From: Saccharicrinis fermentans DSM 9555 = JCM 21142
Lineage (GTDB): Bacteria > Bacteroidota > Bacteroidia > Bacteroidales > Marinilabiliaceae
Direction: 5' to 3'
NCBI RefSeq assembly: GCF_000517085.1
Contig: NZ_KI912107.1
Location: 5,825,980-5,889,979, forward strand
DNA length: 64,000 nucleotides
Both the position numbers and the translations under genes were made by a program. A model generated the notes under the pieces. The model had not been told where the DNA came from. It saw only the letters and a program-made list of their open reading frames with translations, and made no database searches. Below are positions 8,582-17,388 of the stretch, one piece after another; within the stretch, counting starts at the first letter, position 1; every line of letters begins with the position of its first letter.

Positions 8582-9976
8582 ATGAAAATATTACTAGTCT
8601 GCGTGTTAATGGTTATAGCTTATTCAATATCCGCTCAGAAGAGTGTGAAAGTACACTATGTGGATTTAAATAAGGGAAATAATGTAGGTAATAACTTTAT
8701 TAAAGAGTATATGCCCCAGGTTTTGGAAGATAAGGGTCGGGTTCGTACTATCAGATTATATCCTGAAATTGAATTTCAAAAACTAGATGGTATTGGAGGC
8801 GCATTTAATGAGATTGGCGGAGAAGCATTGATGTCATTGCCTACCAAAATGCAGGATGAGGTGATGGAAAATATATTTAGTGTGCAGGATGGAGCTGGAT
8901 TCTCTTTCTGCAGAACCGCTGTAGGTGCCAGCGATTTCGGAATAGATGCATACAGTTATAACGAGGAGGAAGGAGATTATGAGATGAAACACTTTTCCAT
9001 CAAACGAGAAAAGAAAACAGTGATTCCATATATTCAAAAGGCATATAAGTATAATCCTGAAATGAAACTTTTTGCTTCACCTTGGAGTCCTCCAGCATGG
9101 ATGAAATATTCTGGTTATATGGATAGAGGCGTGGAATTTACAGACAAGAATAGTTTGAAGGATGAACCTGAAATATATAAGGCATATGCATTGTATTTCT
9201 CAAAATACATAACAGCATACCGTAAAGAGAATATCCAGGTAAATCGCTTGGTAGTACAGAATGAAAATGATGCCAATACTAAATATCCTTCGTGTGAGAT
9301 GCCTGTTGATCAAATGGGCAAATTTGTGAAGAATTATCTAAAACCACGCTTTGATGCCGATCGTATAAACACCGAAATATGGGCAGGAACCTTTAGGACA
9401 GCAGGACAGCTGGATGCTATTGAGTTTGCTGCTAAAAAAGAATATCATGATGTATTTGATGGTGTGGGTATTCAATATACTGCTTCGCAGCATATACAGG
9501 ATATCAGAAATTTGATGCCAGCAACCACTATTATGCATACCGAAGGAAGGTGTGAAAACGGAAATAATACGGTGGCACAAGCCAAGAAACGTCTAAGCGA
9601 AGTGGCCAGCTATATTAATTATGGAGTAACTAATTATTGTTACTGGAATATGATTTTAAATGAAACAACCGAGAGTGGTTGGGACTGGAAGCAAAATTCA
9701 TTGATCAATATCGATCGACAAAATAAAACAGTTAGCTATAACCCTGACTTTACAGTGTTTGCACTTATGAGTAAATTCTTACAACCTGGCGTGGTGCGAA
9801 TTGCACATTTTTCGCGAGCAACCATTATTTCAGTGAAAAATGAGGGTAGTATTTATGTGCTTATACAGAATGATGAGGATACTCCTAAAACCCATCAGTT
9901 GCAACTGGGTAATGAAGATTCATTTGAGGTTCAATTGCCTGCTAATTCATTATCAGCCATCGAGGTAAAACTTTAA
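8582..9976 (+). CDS. GH30 family glycosidase, secreted
   Basis: This 464-aa protein has a signal peptide ending SISAQ near residue 19. The GH30 fold is shown by KLDGIGGAFNEIGGEAL near residue 67, FASPWSPPAWMKY, the acid/base motif VVQNENDAN (Glu228) and the nucleophile motif IMHTEGRCENGNN (Glu321). The C-terminal beta-sandwich that accompanies the barrel is present. GH30 includes beta-glucosidases, beta-1,6-glucanases, beta-xylosidases and glucuronoxylanases, and I cannot fix the subfamily from sequence alone. A candidate ribosome-binding stretch (AAGGAG) precedes the ATG by about 7 nt, which is unusual for this genome. The gene ends a run that started at 1103; copy B of the leader repeat follows. 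Confidence 0.82.
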   Translation: MKILLVCVLMVIAYSISAQKSVKVHYVDLNKGNNVGNNFIKEYMPQVLEDKGRVRTIRLYPEIEFQKLDGIGGAFNEIGGEALMSLPTKMQDEVMENIFSVQDGAGFSFCRTAVGASDFGIDAYSYNEEEGDYEMKHFSIKREKKTVIPYIQKAYKYNPEMKLFASPWSPPAWMKYSGYMDRGVEFTDKNSLKDEPEIYKAYALYFSKYITAYRKENIQVNRLVVQNENDANTKYPSCEMPVDQMGKFVKNYLKPRFDADRINTEIWAGTFRTAGQLDAIEFAAKKEYHDVFDGVGIQYTASQHIQDIRNLMPATTIMHTEGRCENGNNTVAQAKKRLSEVASYINYGVTNYCYWNMILNETTESGWDWKQNSLINIDRQNKTVSYNPDFTVFALMSKFLQPGVVRIAHFSRATIISVKNEGSIYVLIQNDEDTPKTHQLQLGNEDSFEVQLPANSLSAIEVKL

Positions 9977-9989
9977 AAGGTAGTGGGTG

Positions 9990-9997
9990 TAGTTTTG
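9990..9997 (+). promoter_or_regulatory. Candidate -7 box upstream of GH95 leader
   Basis: TAGTTTTG matches TAnnTTTG. It would start transcription near 10003, about 35 nt before the mini-ORF of leader copy B. No clear -33 TTTG is seen, so this is a candidate only. Confidence 0.3.
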
Positions 9998-10034
9998 TTT
10001 TTGCGTTGAGTCATTAAAAATGAAATTTAATTAA

Positions 10035-10129
10035 AGTATATGAAACGAGCCATGAGAATAGCTTCACACACACAGTGATGATTATTTCTGGCGAATTCCA
10101 TATAACTTTTGAAAGAAAAATATAAACAT
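10035..10129 (+). repeat. Leader repeat copy B, directly upstream of GH95
   Basis: The mini-ORF runs 10040-10078 and encodes MKRAMRIASHTQ then TGA. The gene start at 10130 follows after 51 nt. The outer-stem arms are TATATG (left, at 10038) and CATATA (right, at about 10098). Relative to copy D both arms changed together, a C-G to T-A pair. The inner hairpin is GAA-TAGC-TTC. The spacer ends AAATATAAACAT before the start codon, identical to copy D. Confidence 0.75.
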
Positions 10130-12658
10130 ATGAAAAATCTATCTATCAGGAGATTGTTGTGCTTATTTTCTGTAAGCATGATGATGTTGTTTCTTGTGAG
10201 TGGGTGCAACCAACCTGTAAAAAAAAGTCATTTAAAACTCTGGTATGATGCACCTGCGGCAGACTGGAATGAAGCTTTACCTATTGGAAATGGACGATTG
10301 GGGGCTATGGTGTACGGTATTCCCGTGCAAGAAAATATCCAGTTAAACGAGGGTACGCTTTGGGCCGGAGGTCCACATCGAAATGATAACCCTGAAGCAA
10401 AAGATATTTTGCCAGAGATTCGTCAATTGTTGTTTGACGGTAAGTATAAAGAAGCCCATAACTTGGCCAATGCGAGAATTATTTCTAAAACTTCTCATGG
10501 AATGAACTATGAAACAGTGGGAAATTTGAGATTAAATTTTGATCATGATGACGCGTTTAGTAATTATTACCGTGAATTAGATATTGAGGATGCTGTCAAT
10601 AGAACCGCTTACATCGTTGATGGAGTGGAGTATCAACGAGAAATTTTTACTTCTTTTACTGATCAGGTAATTGTTATTAAATTAACGGCCAGTCAAAAAG
10701 GTAAGATCAGCTTTTCTGCCGCAATGGATCGTCCCGCACCTGCAGTAGTAGATATAGCTACTGAAGGGAATAATATTTTAAGTATGAGGGGTAAAGGAGC
10801 TGATTTAAAAAGTAAAAGAACACCTAAAGGAGCAGCTCCTATTGAGGGCCGTGTGAAGTTTGAATCGAGGTTGAAGATTGTACCGGAAGGGGGCGCTTTA
10901 AGCGCTACTGATAGTACTTTGGTTTTAAAAGGCGCCAATAGTGCAACGTTATACTTATCTGTTGCTACTAATTTTGTGAATTATCAAGATGTTAGTGCAG
11001 ATGAGCACGCGCGAGTTACGGCCTATTTGGCCGGAGCGGAAAAGAAAAGCTATGAACAGTTAATCGCAGATCATTCTGCATTTTATCAAGGTTATTTTAA
11101 TCGAGTAAGTCTTGATTTAGGAGAGACTGATTCCATTAAAAATGCTACAGATGTACGCATACAACAATTTGCTCAAGGAAATGATCCTGCTTTGGCTGAA
11201 CTGTATTATCAGTACGGCCGTTATTTGTTAATCTGTTCTTCACAGCCGGGAGGTCAAGCATCTAACTTACAGGGTATATGGTGTAAGGACTTGGCTCCAC
11301 CATGGAAAAGTGCTTATACGGTAAATATCAATACGGAAATGAATTATTGGCCTGCTGAGCCTACAAATTTGGGCGAGATGCATGAACCTCTTATAGATCT
11401 TGTTAAGGAACTATCTGAAGCAGGTCGTCAAACGGCACGTGATATGTATGGTGCTGATGGGTGGGTATGCCATCATAATACCGACCTTTGGCGGATTTGC
11501 GGTCCGGTGGATGGCGCTACTTGGGGTATGTGGCCCAGTGGTGGTTTGTGGTTGAGCCAGCACTTGTGGGAGAAATTCTTATACAATGGAGATATAAATT
11601 ACCTGAAAGAGGTATACCCTGCCATGAAGGGTTCTGCAGAATTTGTGCTGAGTTTTTTGACTCCAGAACCCGATCATGGATGGTTGATTTTTGCACCGTC
11701 TACTTCCCCAGAAAACAGACCGGCACATCATCCTAATATGGTTAATATTGCTTATGGAACCACAATGGATAATCAACTGATCTTTGATATGCTAAGCAAA
11801 ACAGCTGCGGCAGCCAGTTTTTTAGGTGTGGATGAGGACTTTGTTAAAAAAATTGAGTCTACTATACCGAAATTGGCCCCCAATCAAATTGGTCAGCATG
11901 GACAGATTCAGGAGTGGATTCATGATTGGGACGATCCCAAGGATAAGCACCGTCATATTTCTCAATTATATGGGATGCATCCTTCTAATCAATTCTCACC
12001 TTTCCGTACGCCTGTTTTAGCAGAAGCAGCCAGGAATGTATTGATTTACCGTGGAGATCCTTCCACAGGATGGTCCATGAACTGGAAGATTAATCAATGG
12101 GCTCGTTTGTTAGACGGTAACCATGCCTATAAAATGATGACAGATCAAATTAAGTTGGTTGGGAGGCCTGATTCTCCTAAAGGAGGTGGTACTTATACTA
12201 ATATGTTAGATGCGCACCCTCCTTTCCAAATTGATGGAAATTTCGGTTTTACTGCTGGCTTAACTGAAATGATGCTGCAAAGTCATGACGGTGCGATTCA
12301 TCTGATCCCTGCCTTGCCCGATGTTTGGAAGGCTGGATGTGTAAAGGGCTTGCGTGCGCGTGGTGGATTTGAAATAGAGGATCTGGAATGGAAGGATGGA
12401 GTAATTGAAAGGGTTATTATTAAATCATCATTGGGAGGAAATTGCCGAATTCGTTCTTATTCTCCGCTGACAATGAAGGGGGGAGAAGAACTGACTTTGG
12501 CCGAAGGTGTGAATGAAAACCCTTTCTTTCAAGTGCCAGATATTCAAAAACCAATTATCTCGGATGAAGCCGAACTTAAAGGGTTTTATGTGAAAGATAC
12601 TTATTTGTATGATGTGGCCACAGAGCCGGGAGAATCTTTTGTTTTAATAAAAAAATAA
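10130..12658 (+). CDS. GH95 alpha-L-fucosidase, lipoprotein
   Basis: This is an 842-aa lipoprotein (lipobox LVSGC) of family GH95, which hydrolyses terminal alpha-1,2-linked L-fucose, for example on fucosylated xyloglucan; some members act on alpha-L-galactose. The start [10 protein letters not shown] at 10130 gives a complete signal peptide; the in-frame TTG at 10109 lies in the leader. The N-terminal beta-domain begins [19 protein letters not shown]. The alpha/alpha barrel holds the base-orienting pair [11 protein letters not shown] (Asn399 and Asn401), the acid motif PSTSPEN (Glu528) and [12 protein letters not shown] (Asp702). These match the catalytic residues of Bifidobacterium AfcA. 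All key residues are present, so it should be active. It is controlled by leader copy B. The second GH95-like gene at 29004 is much more divergent. Confidence 0.9.
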   Translation: MKNLSIRRLLCLFSVSMMMLFLVSGCNQPVKKSHLKLWYDAPAADWNEALPIGNGRLGAMVYGIPVQENIQLNEGTLWAGGPHRNDNPEAKDILPEIRQLLFDGKYKEAHNLANARIISKTSHGMNYETVGNLRLNFDHDDAFSNYYRELDIEDAVNRTAYIVDGVEYQREIFTSFTDQVIVIKLTASQKGKISFSAAMDRPAPAVVDIATEGNNILSMRGKGADLKSKRTPKGAAPIEGRVKFESRLKIVPEGGALSATDSTLVLKGANSATLYLSVATNFVNYQDVSADEHARVTAYLAGAEKKSYEQLIADHSAFYQGYFNRVSLDLGETDSIKNATDVRIQQFAQGNDPALAELYYQYGRYLLICSSQPGGQASNLQGIWCKDLAPPWKSAYTVNINTEMNYWPAEPTNLGEMHEPLIDLVKELSEAGRQTARDMYGADGWVCHHNTDLWRICGPVDGATWGMWPSGGLWLSQHLWEKFLYNGDINYLKEVYPAMKGSAEFVLSFLTPEPDHGWLIFAPSTSPENRPAHHPNMVNIAYGTTMDNQLIFDMLSKTAAAASFLGVDEDFVKKIESTIPKLAPNQIGQHGQIQEWIHDWDDPKDKHRHISQLYGMHPSNQFSPFRTPVLAEAARNVLIYRGDPSTGWSMNWKINQWARLLDGNHAYKMMTDQIKLVGRPDSPKGGGTYTNMLDAHPPFQIDGNFGFTAGLTEMMLQSHDGAIHLIPALPDVWKAGCVKGLRARGGFEIEDLEWKDGVIERVIIKSSLGGNCRIRSYSPLTMKGGEELTLAEGVNENPFFQVPDIQKPIISDEAELKGFYVKDTYLYDVATEPGESFVLIKK

Positions 12659-12737
12659 TGAGAAAACGAACCATGCTTTTTTTTTAATGATGAAGATGGT
12701 GAGTTTCAAATGACTATGTGAAATTAAATCTAAGTAC
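12658..12737 (+). repeat. Degenerate leader repeat copy C
   Basis: The region between the GH95 stop and the next GH43 retains KRTM-like codons (ATG 12658, MRKRTMLFF then TAA), GGTGAGTTTCAAATGA in the right-arm position, and an AT-rich run into the ATG at 12738. Similarity to copies B and D is clear at both ends but the middle is replaced by a T-run. I treat it as a decayed copy. Confidence 0.4.
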
Positions 12738-14093
12738 ATGAAAATATTTATAAGTGTATTAATTATGAGTGTGATGGTTGTTTTGAGTGACGCTCAAAAT
12801 CCGGTTTTTACACATGTTTTTACCGCAGATCCCTCTCCTCATGTGTGGCCCAATGATGACCGACTTTGGGTATATACCAGTCATGATGAGCCGGGGTCTA
12901 ATAACCATTATGGTATGACGGGTTATCATGCATTTTCAACAACAGATATGGTTCATTGGACAGATCATGGTCGTATCTTACATTTGGAGAACGTGGAATG
13001 GGCAGAAAGCCATGCTTGGGCCATGGATGCCGCTTATTATCGTGGTAAGTACTATCTGATATACTGTATGAAAGAGGCCGGGATTGGTCTTTTTAGAACA
13101 GGAGTTGCTCGTAGTGATGTTCCGCAAGGCCCCTTTACTGACCTAGGTTATATTAAGGGCGTTGAATTTGGTCAGGATCCAGCTATTTTTATCGATGATG
13201 ATGAAACCCCATATTTGTTCTGGGGGCATGATAGAAAGTGTTTTGGTGCAGCATTGAATGATGATCTTATGTCTATTAAACCGGAAACATATGTTGATCT
13301 GACTTCTCAATTAAAATATGTATTTGAAGGGCCATGGGTTCATAAGTTCAAAGGAAAATATTATTTAAGCTATCCGGGACTGACGCCTCGTAAGTGGCCA
13401 GAGAAAATGTTTTATGGTGTTGCGGATCAACCCTTAGGACCCTATGAGTTTAAAGGATGTTTTATGGATGATTTTGAGGGGCAAAGTGGAACGAATCATG
13501 GCGGTACAGTTACTTACAAAGGAAAAGATATCATGTTTTACCATAGTGCCTGGCTATCGGGTGGATTAAGCGAAACACGCTGTGTAATGGCTGATTATCT
13601 GAATTATGATGAAAAAGGAAATATTATTTCAATTGTTCCTTCCAAAGAGGGTTTAGGATTGGCTGACCGGACAAAAACAACGATATTATTGGAAGCTGAA
13701 AATGGCTTTGCTGCCGGAGGTGATTTGTACAATGTAATTGTTGATACATGGATCAAGGACTACAGTGGGAAAGGCTACGTGACTAATTTTGATAATCCGT
13801 ATGATCATGTATCCATGTTAGCTCAAGTGGCAAGACCTTCAAAATTTCGCTTTAAAGTCAGGTACGCCTCACCCGATGGAGAATCTAATCATGATGTTTT
13901 GATAAATAGTCATTTGTATAGAGATTTTGTTTTTCCTGCATCCAAGACCTTTCGGGAAATAGATTTTGGTATTGTTGAACTGAAAGAAGGTGATAATTTA
14001 ATACGCATCTTCAAACGAAATTGGAAGCCTTCGAAAGGAGATTTGGCCATTGATTATGTCAAGCTGGAGCAGGTGTTTGAAGATGAAGACTAG
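12738..14093 (+). CDS. GH43 arabinofuranosidase/xylosidase with C-terminal CBM6/35-like domain
   Basis: This is a 451-aa secreted protein with a signal peptide ending near SDAQ. The five-bladed propeller (about 24-310) carries the three GH43 acidic residues: FTADPSPHVW (Asp31, base), GQDPAIF (Asp147) and FEGPWVHK (Glu197, acid). The C-terminal 130 residues (ILLEAENGFAAGG to DLAIDYVKLEQ) look like a CBM6/CBM35 beta-sandwich. The family removes alpha-L-arabinofuranose or beta-xylose from hemicellulose side chains, and the exact specificity is not readable here. It sits between GH95 and GH39 with 79-bp and 40-bp gaps, in keeping with co-transcription. Confidence 0.85.
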   Translation: MKIFISVLIMSVMVVLSDAQNPVFTHVFTADPSPHVWPNDDRLWVYTSHDEPGSNNHYGMTGYHAFSTTDMVHWTDHGRILHLENVEWAESHAWAMDAAYYRGKYYLIYCMKEAGIGLFRTGVARSDVPQGPFTDLGYIKGVEFGQDPAIFIDDDETPYLFWGHDRKCFGAALNDDLMSIKPETYVDLTSQLKYVFEGPWVHKFKGKYYLSYPGLTPRKWPEKMFYGVADQPLGPYEFKGCFMDDFEGQSGTNHGGTVTYKGKDIMFYHSAWLSGGLSETRCVMADYLNYDEKGNIISIVPSKEGLGLADRTKTTILLEAENGFAAGGDLYNVIVDTWIKDYSGKGYVTNFDNPYDHVSMLAQVARPSKFRFKVRYASPDGESNHDVLINSHLYRDFVFPASKTFREIDFGIVELKEGDNLIRIFKRNWKPSKGDLAIDYVKLEQVFEDED

Positions 14094-14133
14094 TGTGTTT
14101 GTCAATAAATAATAATTGAAAGAGATAAAAAAT

Positions 14134-15774
14134 ATGAAGTGTAAATTTTATGTATTGCTGAGCTTTCTTGTGCTTTCGCAATTTAACTATGGGCAAAAAA
14201 GCATCCGTGTGGATGCGGGAACCAAAGGTGAAAAATTTGAACATTTTTGGAGTAAATGTGTAGGAGCGGGTCGAGCGAATGAAGCTTTGCGCGCCGGTTG
14301 GCTGGAACAAATGGAGAAAGTGCAACAAAATTGCGGTTTTGAGTATGTTCGCTTTCATGGGCTTTTCCATGAAGATATGTTTCCCGTATTGAGGGAAAAA
14401 GGAAAACTGGTATATAATTGGCAATATATTGATGATGTTTTTGATCGTTTGTTGGATATGAATGTACGTCCTTTTGTTGAATTGGCCTTTTTTCCCAATG
14501 AGTTTGCCGCAGAAGATTCAAAAACGGTGTTTTGGTGGGAGGCAAAAGTAACTCCTGGACCTGATTTTGCCTCGCAATGGCACGACTTAATTGAGGCTTT
14601 TACCCAACATGTTGTAGATCGTTATGGGATTGATGAGGTGCTTACATGGTATTTTGAGGTATGGAATGAACCTAATTTATATCCTTTCTTTTTTCATGGA
14701 AAGAAATCGCAATATTTTGAGCTGTATAAGCAATCTGCTTTGGCTGTAAAATCGGTTGATGAACGATTGAAAATAGGAGGTCCTGCTACCAGTAATTTTG
14801 TCCCTGATACTCGTTTTGATGGCGAAATAATTAATAATGAGGTGTCGATGGAGGTTTTTAAGGTGGAGGATATCAATACCCTTCAGTGGCATGGTGTGTG
14901 GATAGAGGATTTCCTGAAGTTTTGTGAAAAGGAAAAACTACCAGTGGATTTTATTAGTACACATCCATATCCCACAGATTATGCTTTTAATCCGGAAACC
15001 GGCAAAGGAAGAGGCCTGACGCGTCATGTACATTCTATTATAGACGACTTGGAGTGGTTGCAGAAAATCGTTCAAAATAGTGCCTATTCAAATGCTGAAA
15101 TTCATCTAACAGAATGGAATACCAGCCCTAGTAGTCGTGACCGAATGCATGATTTATTACCGGCAGCCGCCTATATTGTAAAATCGAATCTCGATTGCAT
15201 TGGCCTTACTAATTCTTTGGCTTTTTGGACTTTTACTGATATTTTTGAGGAAAAGGGTGGTGCAGCAAGTATCTTTCATGGTGGATTTGGAATGATTAAT
15301 TTTCAAGGATTGGTAAAGCCTTCTTACCATGCTTATCGTATGTTGCATTTATTGGGCGATGAAAAGTTGTATAAAGATGATGCTGTGTTCGTAAGTCGTA
15401 ATTCTGGCGATGGAAAGATTGTGGCCTTGGCCTATAATTATCCCAAAGAAAATGAGGGATCGGTTCCTGCTGGTTATAAGAGTTATGAGTATTTAAGTGA
15501 GGGTTCATCCAAACAATTGAAGTTGGAACTAAAGCATCTAAAACCGGGTGCGATGTTTCAAATTGAAATACTGGATAAGGATCATGGTAATGTGTGTCAC
15601 TCATGGGAGAAAATGGGAAAACCGGAACCTCCGACGCGTGAACAGATCAAAGTATTGAAAAATGTAGCAGAAAATTTAAAAACAGAAACGGTGGTGGCAG
15701 ATAAGGATGGAAGGCTTACAATAAATAGAGAAATAGCCCCTTGGAATGTTATGTTGATTCAGCAGATTAACTAG
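14134..15774 (+). CDS. GH39 glycosidase, probable beta-xylosidase, secreted
   Basis: This 546-aa protein starts at ATG 14134, which gives the signal peptide MKCKFYVLLSFLVLSQFNYG; TTG 14116 is in frame but unlikely. The barrel contains YVRFHGLFHEDM, the acid/base motif WYFEVWNEPNL (Glu179) and the nucleophile motif IHLTEWNTSP (Glu327). These are the GH39 signatures of beta-xylosidases and related enzymes. A C-terminal beta-sandwich follows (about 400-546). The likely role is release of beta-linked xylose from oligosaccharides trimmed by the preceding GH43 and GH95. The gene converges on the minus-strand DUF4861-like gene, and a hairpin terminator lies between them. Confidence 0.85.
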   Translation: MKCKFYVLLSFLVLSQFNYGQKSIRVDAGTKGEKFEHFWSKCVGAGRANEALRAGWLEQMEKVQQNCGFEYVRFHGLFHEDMFPVLREKGKLVYNWQYIDDVFDRLLDMNVRPFVELAFFPNEFAAEDSKTVFWWEAKVTPGPDFASQWHDLIEAFTQHVVDRYGIDEVLTWYFEVWNEPNLYPFFFHGKKSQYFELYKQSALAVKSVDERLKIGGPATSNFVPDTRFDGEIINNEVSMEVFKVEDINTLQWHGVWIEDFLKFCEKEKLPVDFISTHPYPTDYAFNPETGKGRGLTRHVHSIIDDLEWLQKIVQNSAYSNAEIHLTEWNTSPSSRDRMHDLLPAAAYIVKSNLDCIGLTNSLAFWTFTDIFEEKGGAASIFHGGFGMINFQGLVKPSYHAYRMLHLLGDEKLYKDDAVFVSRNSGDGKIVALAYNYPKENEGSVPAGYKSYEYLSEGSSKQLKLELKHLKPGAMFQIEILDKDHGNVCHSWEKMGKPEPPTREQIKVLKNVAENLKTETVVADKDGRLTINREIAPWNVMLIQQIN

Positions 15775-15810
15775 TGGGTAGTCAATGAAAATGGTTATTG
15801 AAATAGAAAA

Positions 15811-15845
15811 AAAGAGCATCGGTCTGGACTGAGTGCTCTTTTTCT
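15811..15845. terminator. Bidirectional terminator between GH39 and DUF4861-like genes
   Basis: The stem AAAGAGCA (15811-15818) pairs with TGCTCTTT (15834-15841), with A-rich sequence before and T-rich sequence after. It can end transcripts from both convergent genes. Confidence 0.8.
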
Positions 15846-15871
15846 TAGAATCTGAGGTGTGCAGAAAGCTT

Positions 15872-16744
15872 TTATTTGTTTTGTGCGATTTGTTTTACAT
15901 AGGCTTCAAATGCCTTTAAATGCCCCATTGTTTTATCCTTTTCAATGGTCGAAGTCACCCAATGACTAAGGTATTTGGTGGGCTTTGAAATAAAAATGAA
16001 TTGAGTGCCGTCATCTATTTTTTCTGGATAAGTAGACGGGTCAATATGGATGGCAGCACCTACTTTAATTTTTTCGGCAGCTACGTCTTCAGGATGATAT
16101 CCCCACGAAATAATGTAGTGATCCGATTGTTTAATTTTCTGCCCTTTATGATAGTTAATGCCAGTAACAAACTGAATGGGTCCATTGCATAGAGCAAATG
16201 CCTCTACCTTCATTTCTCGGATGCCAGTATACGAAGTAACTCTTACCAAAATATCTACCTTATTTCCTTTATAGGGAATGTCTTCTGAGAGCATCTCCAT
16301 TTGAGAATAGCATTTTTCTTTTCGGACCTTGACGGTACGCATTGAAACAGGAGCAAGTGGAATTATTTTTTCCCCGTCCCATAATCGTATTCCTCCCAAA
16401 CCTACTGAAGATCCAGCTTTATAATAATCCGCTCCATAGCCATTTCTTTGTTCTTGTTCGCTGGGATACCATTTTGCCTCTTTTAATTCAAGACCAGGTT
16501 GTTGTTTGTTATACACGTCAATGGCACAGGCTTTATTATTAAAATATAATCGTAATGCCATCCATTCATTCTCAATGGCAGGACCATGATGTCCGATTTT
16601 TTTGTATAAATCGCCCGAAGCGTCTTGTATTTTATCAACATAAAGGGAGTCTATTCTCAAAAATAAACTCGCGTCGGTTTTGTTTTGTGCCTCCAAGGCT
16701 AGCGATAGCAAGCTGATGAAGAAAAAAAATAAGGTTGTTTTCAT
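15872..16744 (-). CDS. DUF4861-like secreted protein
   Basis: This 290-aa protein (signal peptide MKTTLFFFFISLLSLALEAQ) is the only complete minus-strand gene. I recognise the DUF4861 pattern: GHHGPAIENEWMALRLYF, GYGADYYKAGSSVGLGGIRLWDG, YKGNKVDILVRVTSYTG, FVTGINYHKGQK and WGYHPEDVAAEKIKVGAAI. The function is unknown; relatives commonly occur in uronate or pectin degradation clusters. The fold is probably an all-beta sandwich resembling sugar-active enzymes. The start is fixed by the signal peptide and by leader repeat E, which ends at the ATG. Two leader units in tandem precede it, and the promoter region shares a 12-mer with uxaB. A role in uronate-containing glycan use is inference. Confidence 0.65.
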   Translation of the reverse strand: MKTTLFFFFISLLSLALEAQNKTDASLFLRIDSLYVDKIQDASGDLYKKIGHHGPAIENEWMALRLYFNNKACAIDVYNKQQPGLELKEAKWYPSEQEQRNGYGADYYKAGSSVGLGGIRLWDGEKIIPLAPVSMRTVKVRKEKCYSQMEMLSEDIPYKGNKVDILVRVTSYTGIREMKVEAFALCNGPIQFVTGINYHKGQKIKQSDHYIISWGYHPEDVAAEKIKVGAAIHIDPSTYPEKIDDGTQFIFISKPTKYLSHWVTSTIEKDKTMGHLKAFEAYVKQIAQNK

Positions 16745-16834
16745 ATGATTATAATTTGTTTTTCAGTTGCCATATGGAACTCACCGTGATAATCATTCTC
16801 CTGTGTGAGAGATCACTCTCATGGCTCGTTTCAT
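16745..16834 (-). repeat. Leader repeat copy E (tandem unit nearest the DUF4861-like gene)
   Basis: Reading the minus strand, the mini-ORF 16834-16793 encodes MKRAMRVISHTGE then TGA, and exactly 48 nt follow to the ATG at 16744. The inner hairpin is GAGA-GTGA-TCTC, where copies B and D have GAA/TTC, a compensated A-T to G-C pair. The outer arms CATATG (left) and CCATATG (right) are kept. Confidence 0.75.
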
Positions 16835-16926
16835 ATGATTATATTTATTTTTCAGTGGTTATATGGAACTCGCCTAGCTTAATCATTCCCCTGTGTGTGA
16901 AACAATTTTCATGGTTTGTTTCATGC
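16835..16926 (-). repeat. Leader repeat copy F (outer tandem unit)
   Basis: The minus-strand mini-ORF 16924-16883 encodes MKQTMKIVSHTGE then TGA. The next ATG, 48 nt later at 16834, is the mini-ORF start of copy E. The repeat period is therefore exactly 90 nt (42 coding plus 48 spacer). The hairpin GAAA-ATTG-TTTC is formed in a register one base different from the other copies. The outer stem is weaker here. Confidence 0.7.
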
Positions 16927-16992
16927 GCTAAACTTGTTTTTTATGCCTAATAGGGCGTTAAAATTTATTAGGAGCGCCCAATGTTATTTGTA

Positions 16993-17031
16993 CAAATATA
17001 TAAAATATCTCGTTGAGTTTGCGCACACGCA
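16993..17031 (-). promoter_or_regulatory. Candidate promoter of the DUF4861-like gene with shared operator motif
   Basis: On the minus strand TATATTTG (17000-16993) matches TAnnTTTG. Just upstream, plus-strand positions 17020-17031 read TGCGCACACGCA, the same 12-mer found at 735-746 in the uxaB promoter. No clear -33 box is visible. Co-regulation with uxaB is inferred from this shared motif. Confidence 0.45.
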
Positions 17032-17339
17032 TATTCGATTTCCATACAAGTACCATCAGGTAGATCGGCACAATGGTTGACGTTATTAAGATAAAGTGGA
17101 TATTTAATTTCTCAGCTTGTCTGAAAATTTTTGTATGCAATCCCCAAAATACCACACCTGGATTTTGGAACCTGTTCCCCCAAAAGAGAATGAAGCAGGA
17201 TGTTGGCTATGACTTATACTGCGGAGTTCTGTTTGGATGTTAACATTTATTGCATATAAAGGAAACAAGCGTACCATATTTGTTAACATTCTTACCCATA
17301 TGCAAAACAATACGAAACGGGGCTTTTAGCTACTTTAGA

Positions 17340-17347
17340 TAGATTTG
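17340..17347 (+). promoter_or_regulatory. Candidate -7 box of the first SusC/SusD operon
   Basis: TAGATTTG matches TAnnTTTG 42 bp before the SusC start codon. The expected upstream TTTG is not clear, so the call is tentative. Confidence 0.35.
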
Positions 17348-17388
17348 TGAAGAATTAAATCAGTTATGTTTTTATAAATCATTTTTCT

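Larger units (their letters stand above)
16745..17388. other. Divergent regulatory region between DUF4861-like gene and SusC 1
   Basis: These 644 bp hold the tandem leader copies E and F, a pair of alternative stems (16946-16979), a minus-strand TATATTTG box (17000-16993), the 12-mer TGCGCACACGCA (17020-17031) shared with the uxaB promoter, an inverted repeat CCAAAAT/ATTTTGG (17144-17150 and 17162-17168) and a plus-strand TAGATTTG box (17340-17347). I see no gene in it. Confidence 0.6.

Noticed and set aside
16745-16926. Tandem 90-bp units as a CRISPR-like array
   Set aside because: There are only two units, each contains a coding frame, there are no unique spacers between identical repeats, and single copies occur elsewhere before other genes.
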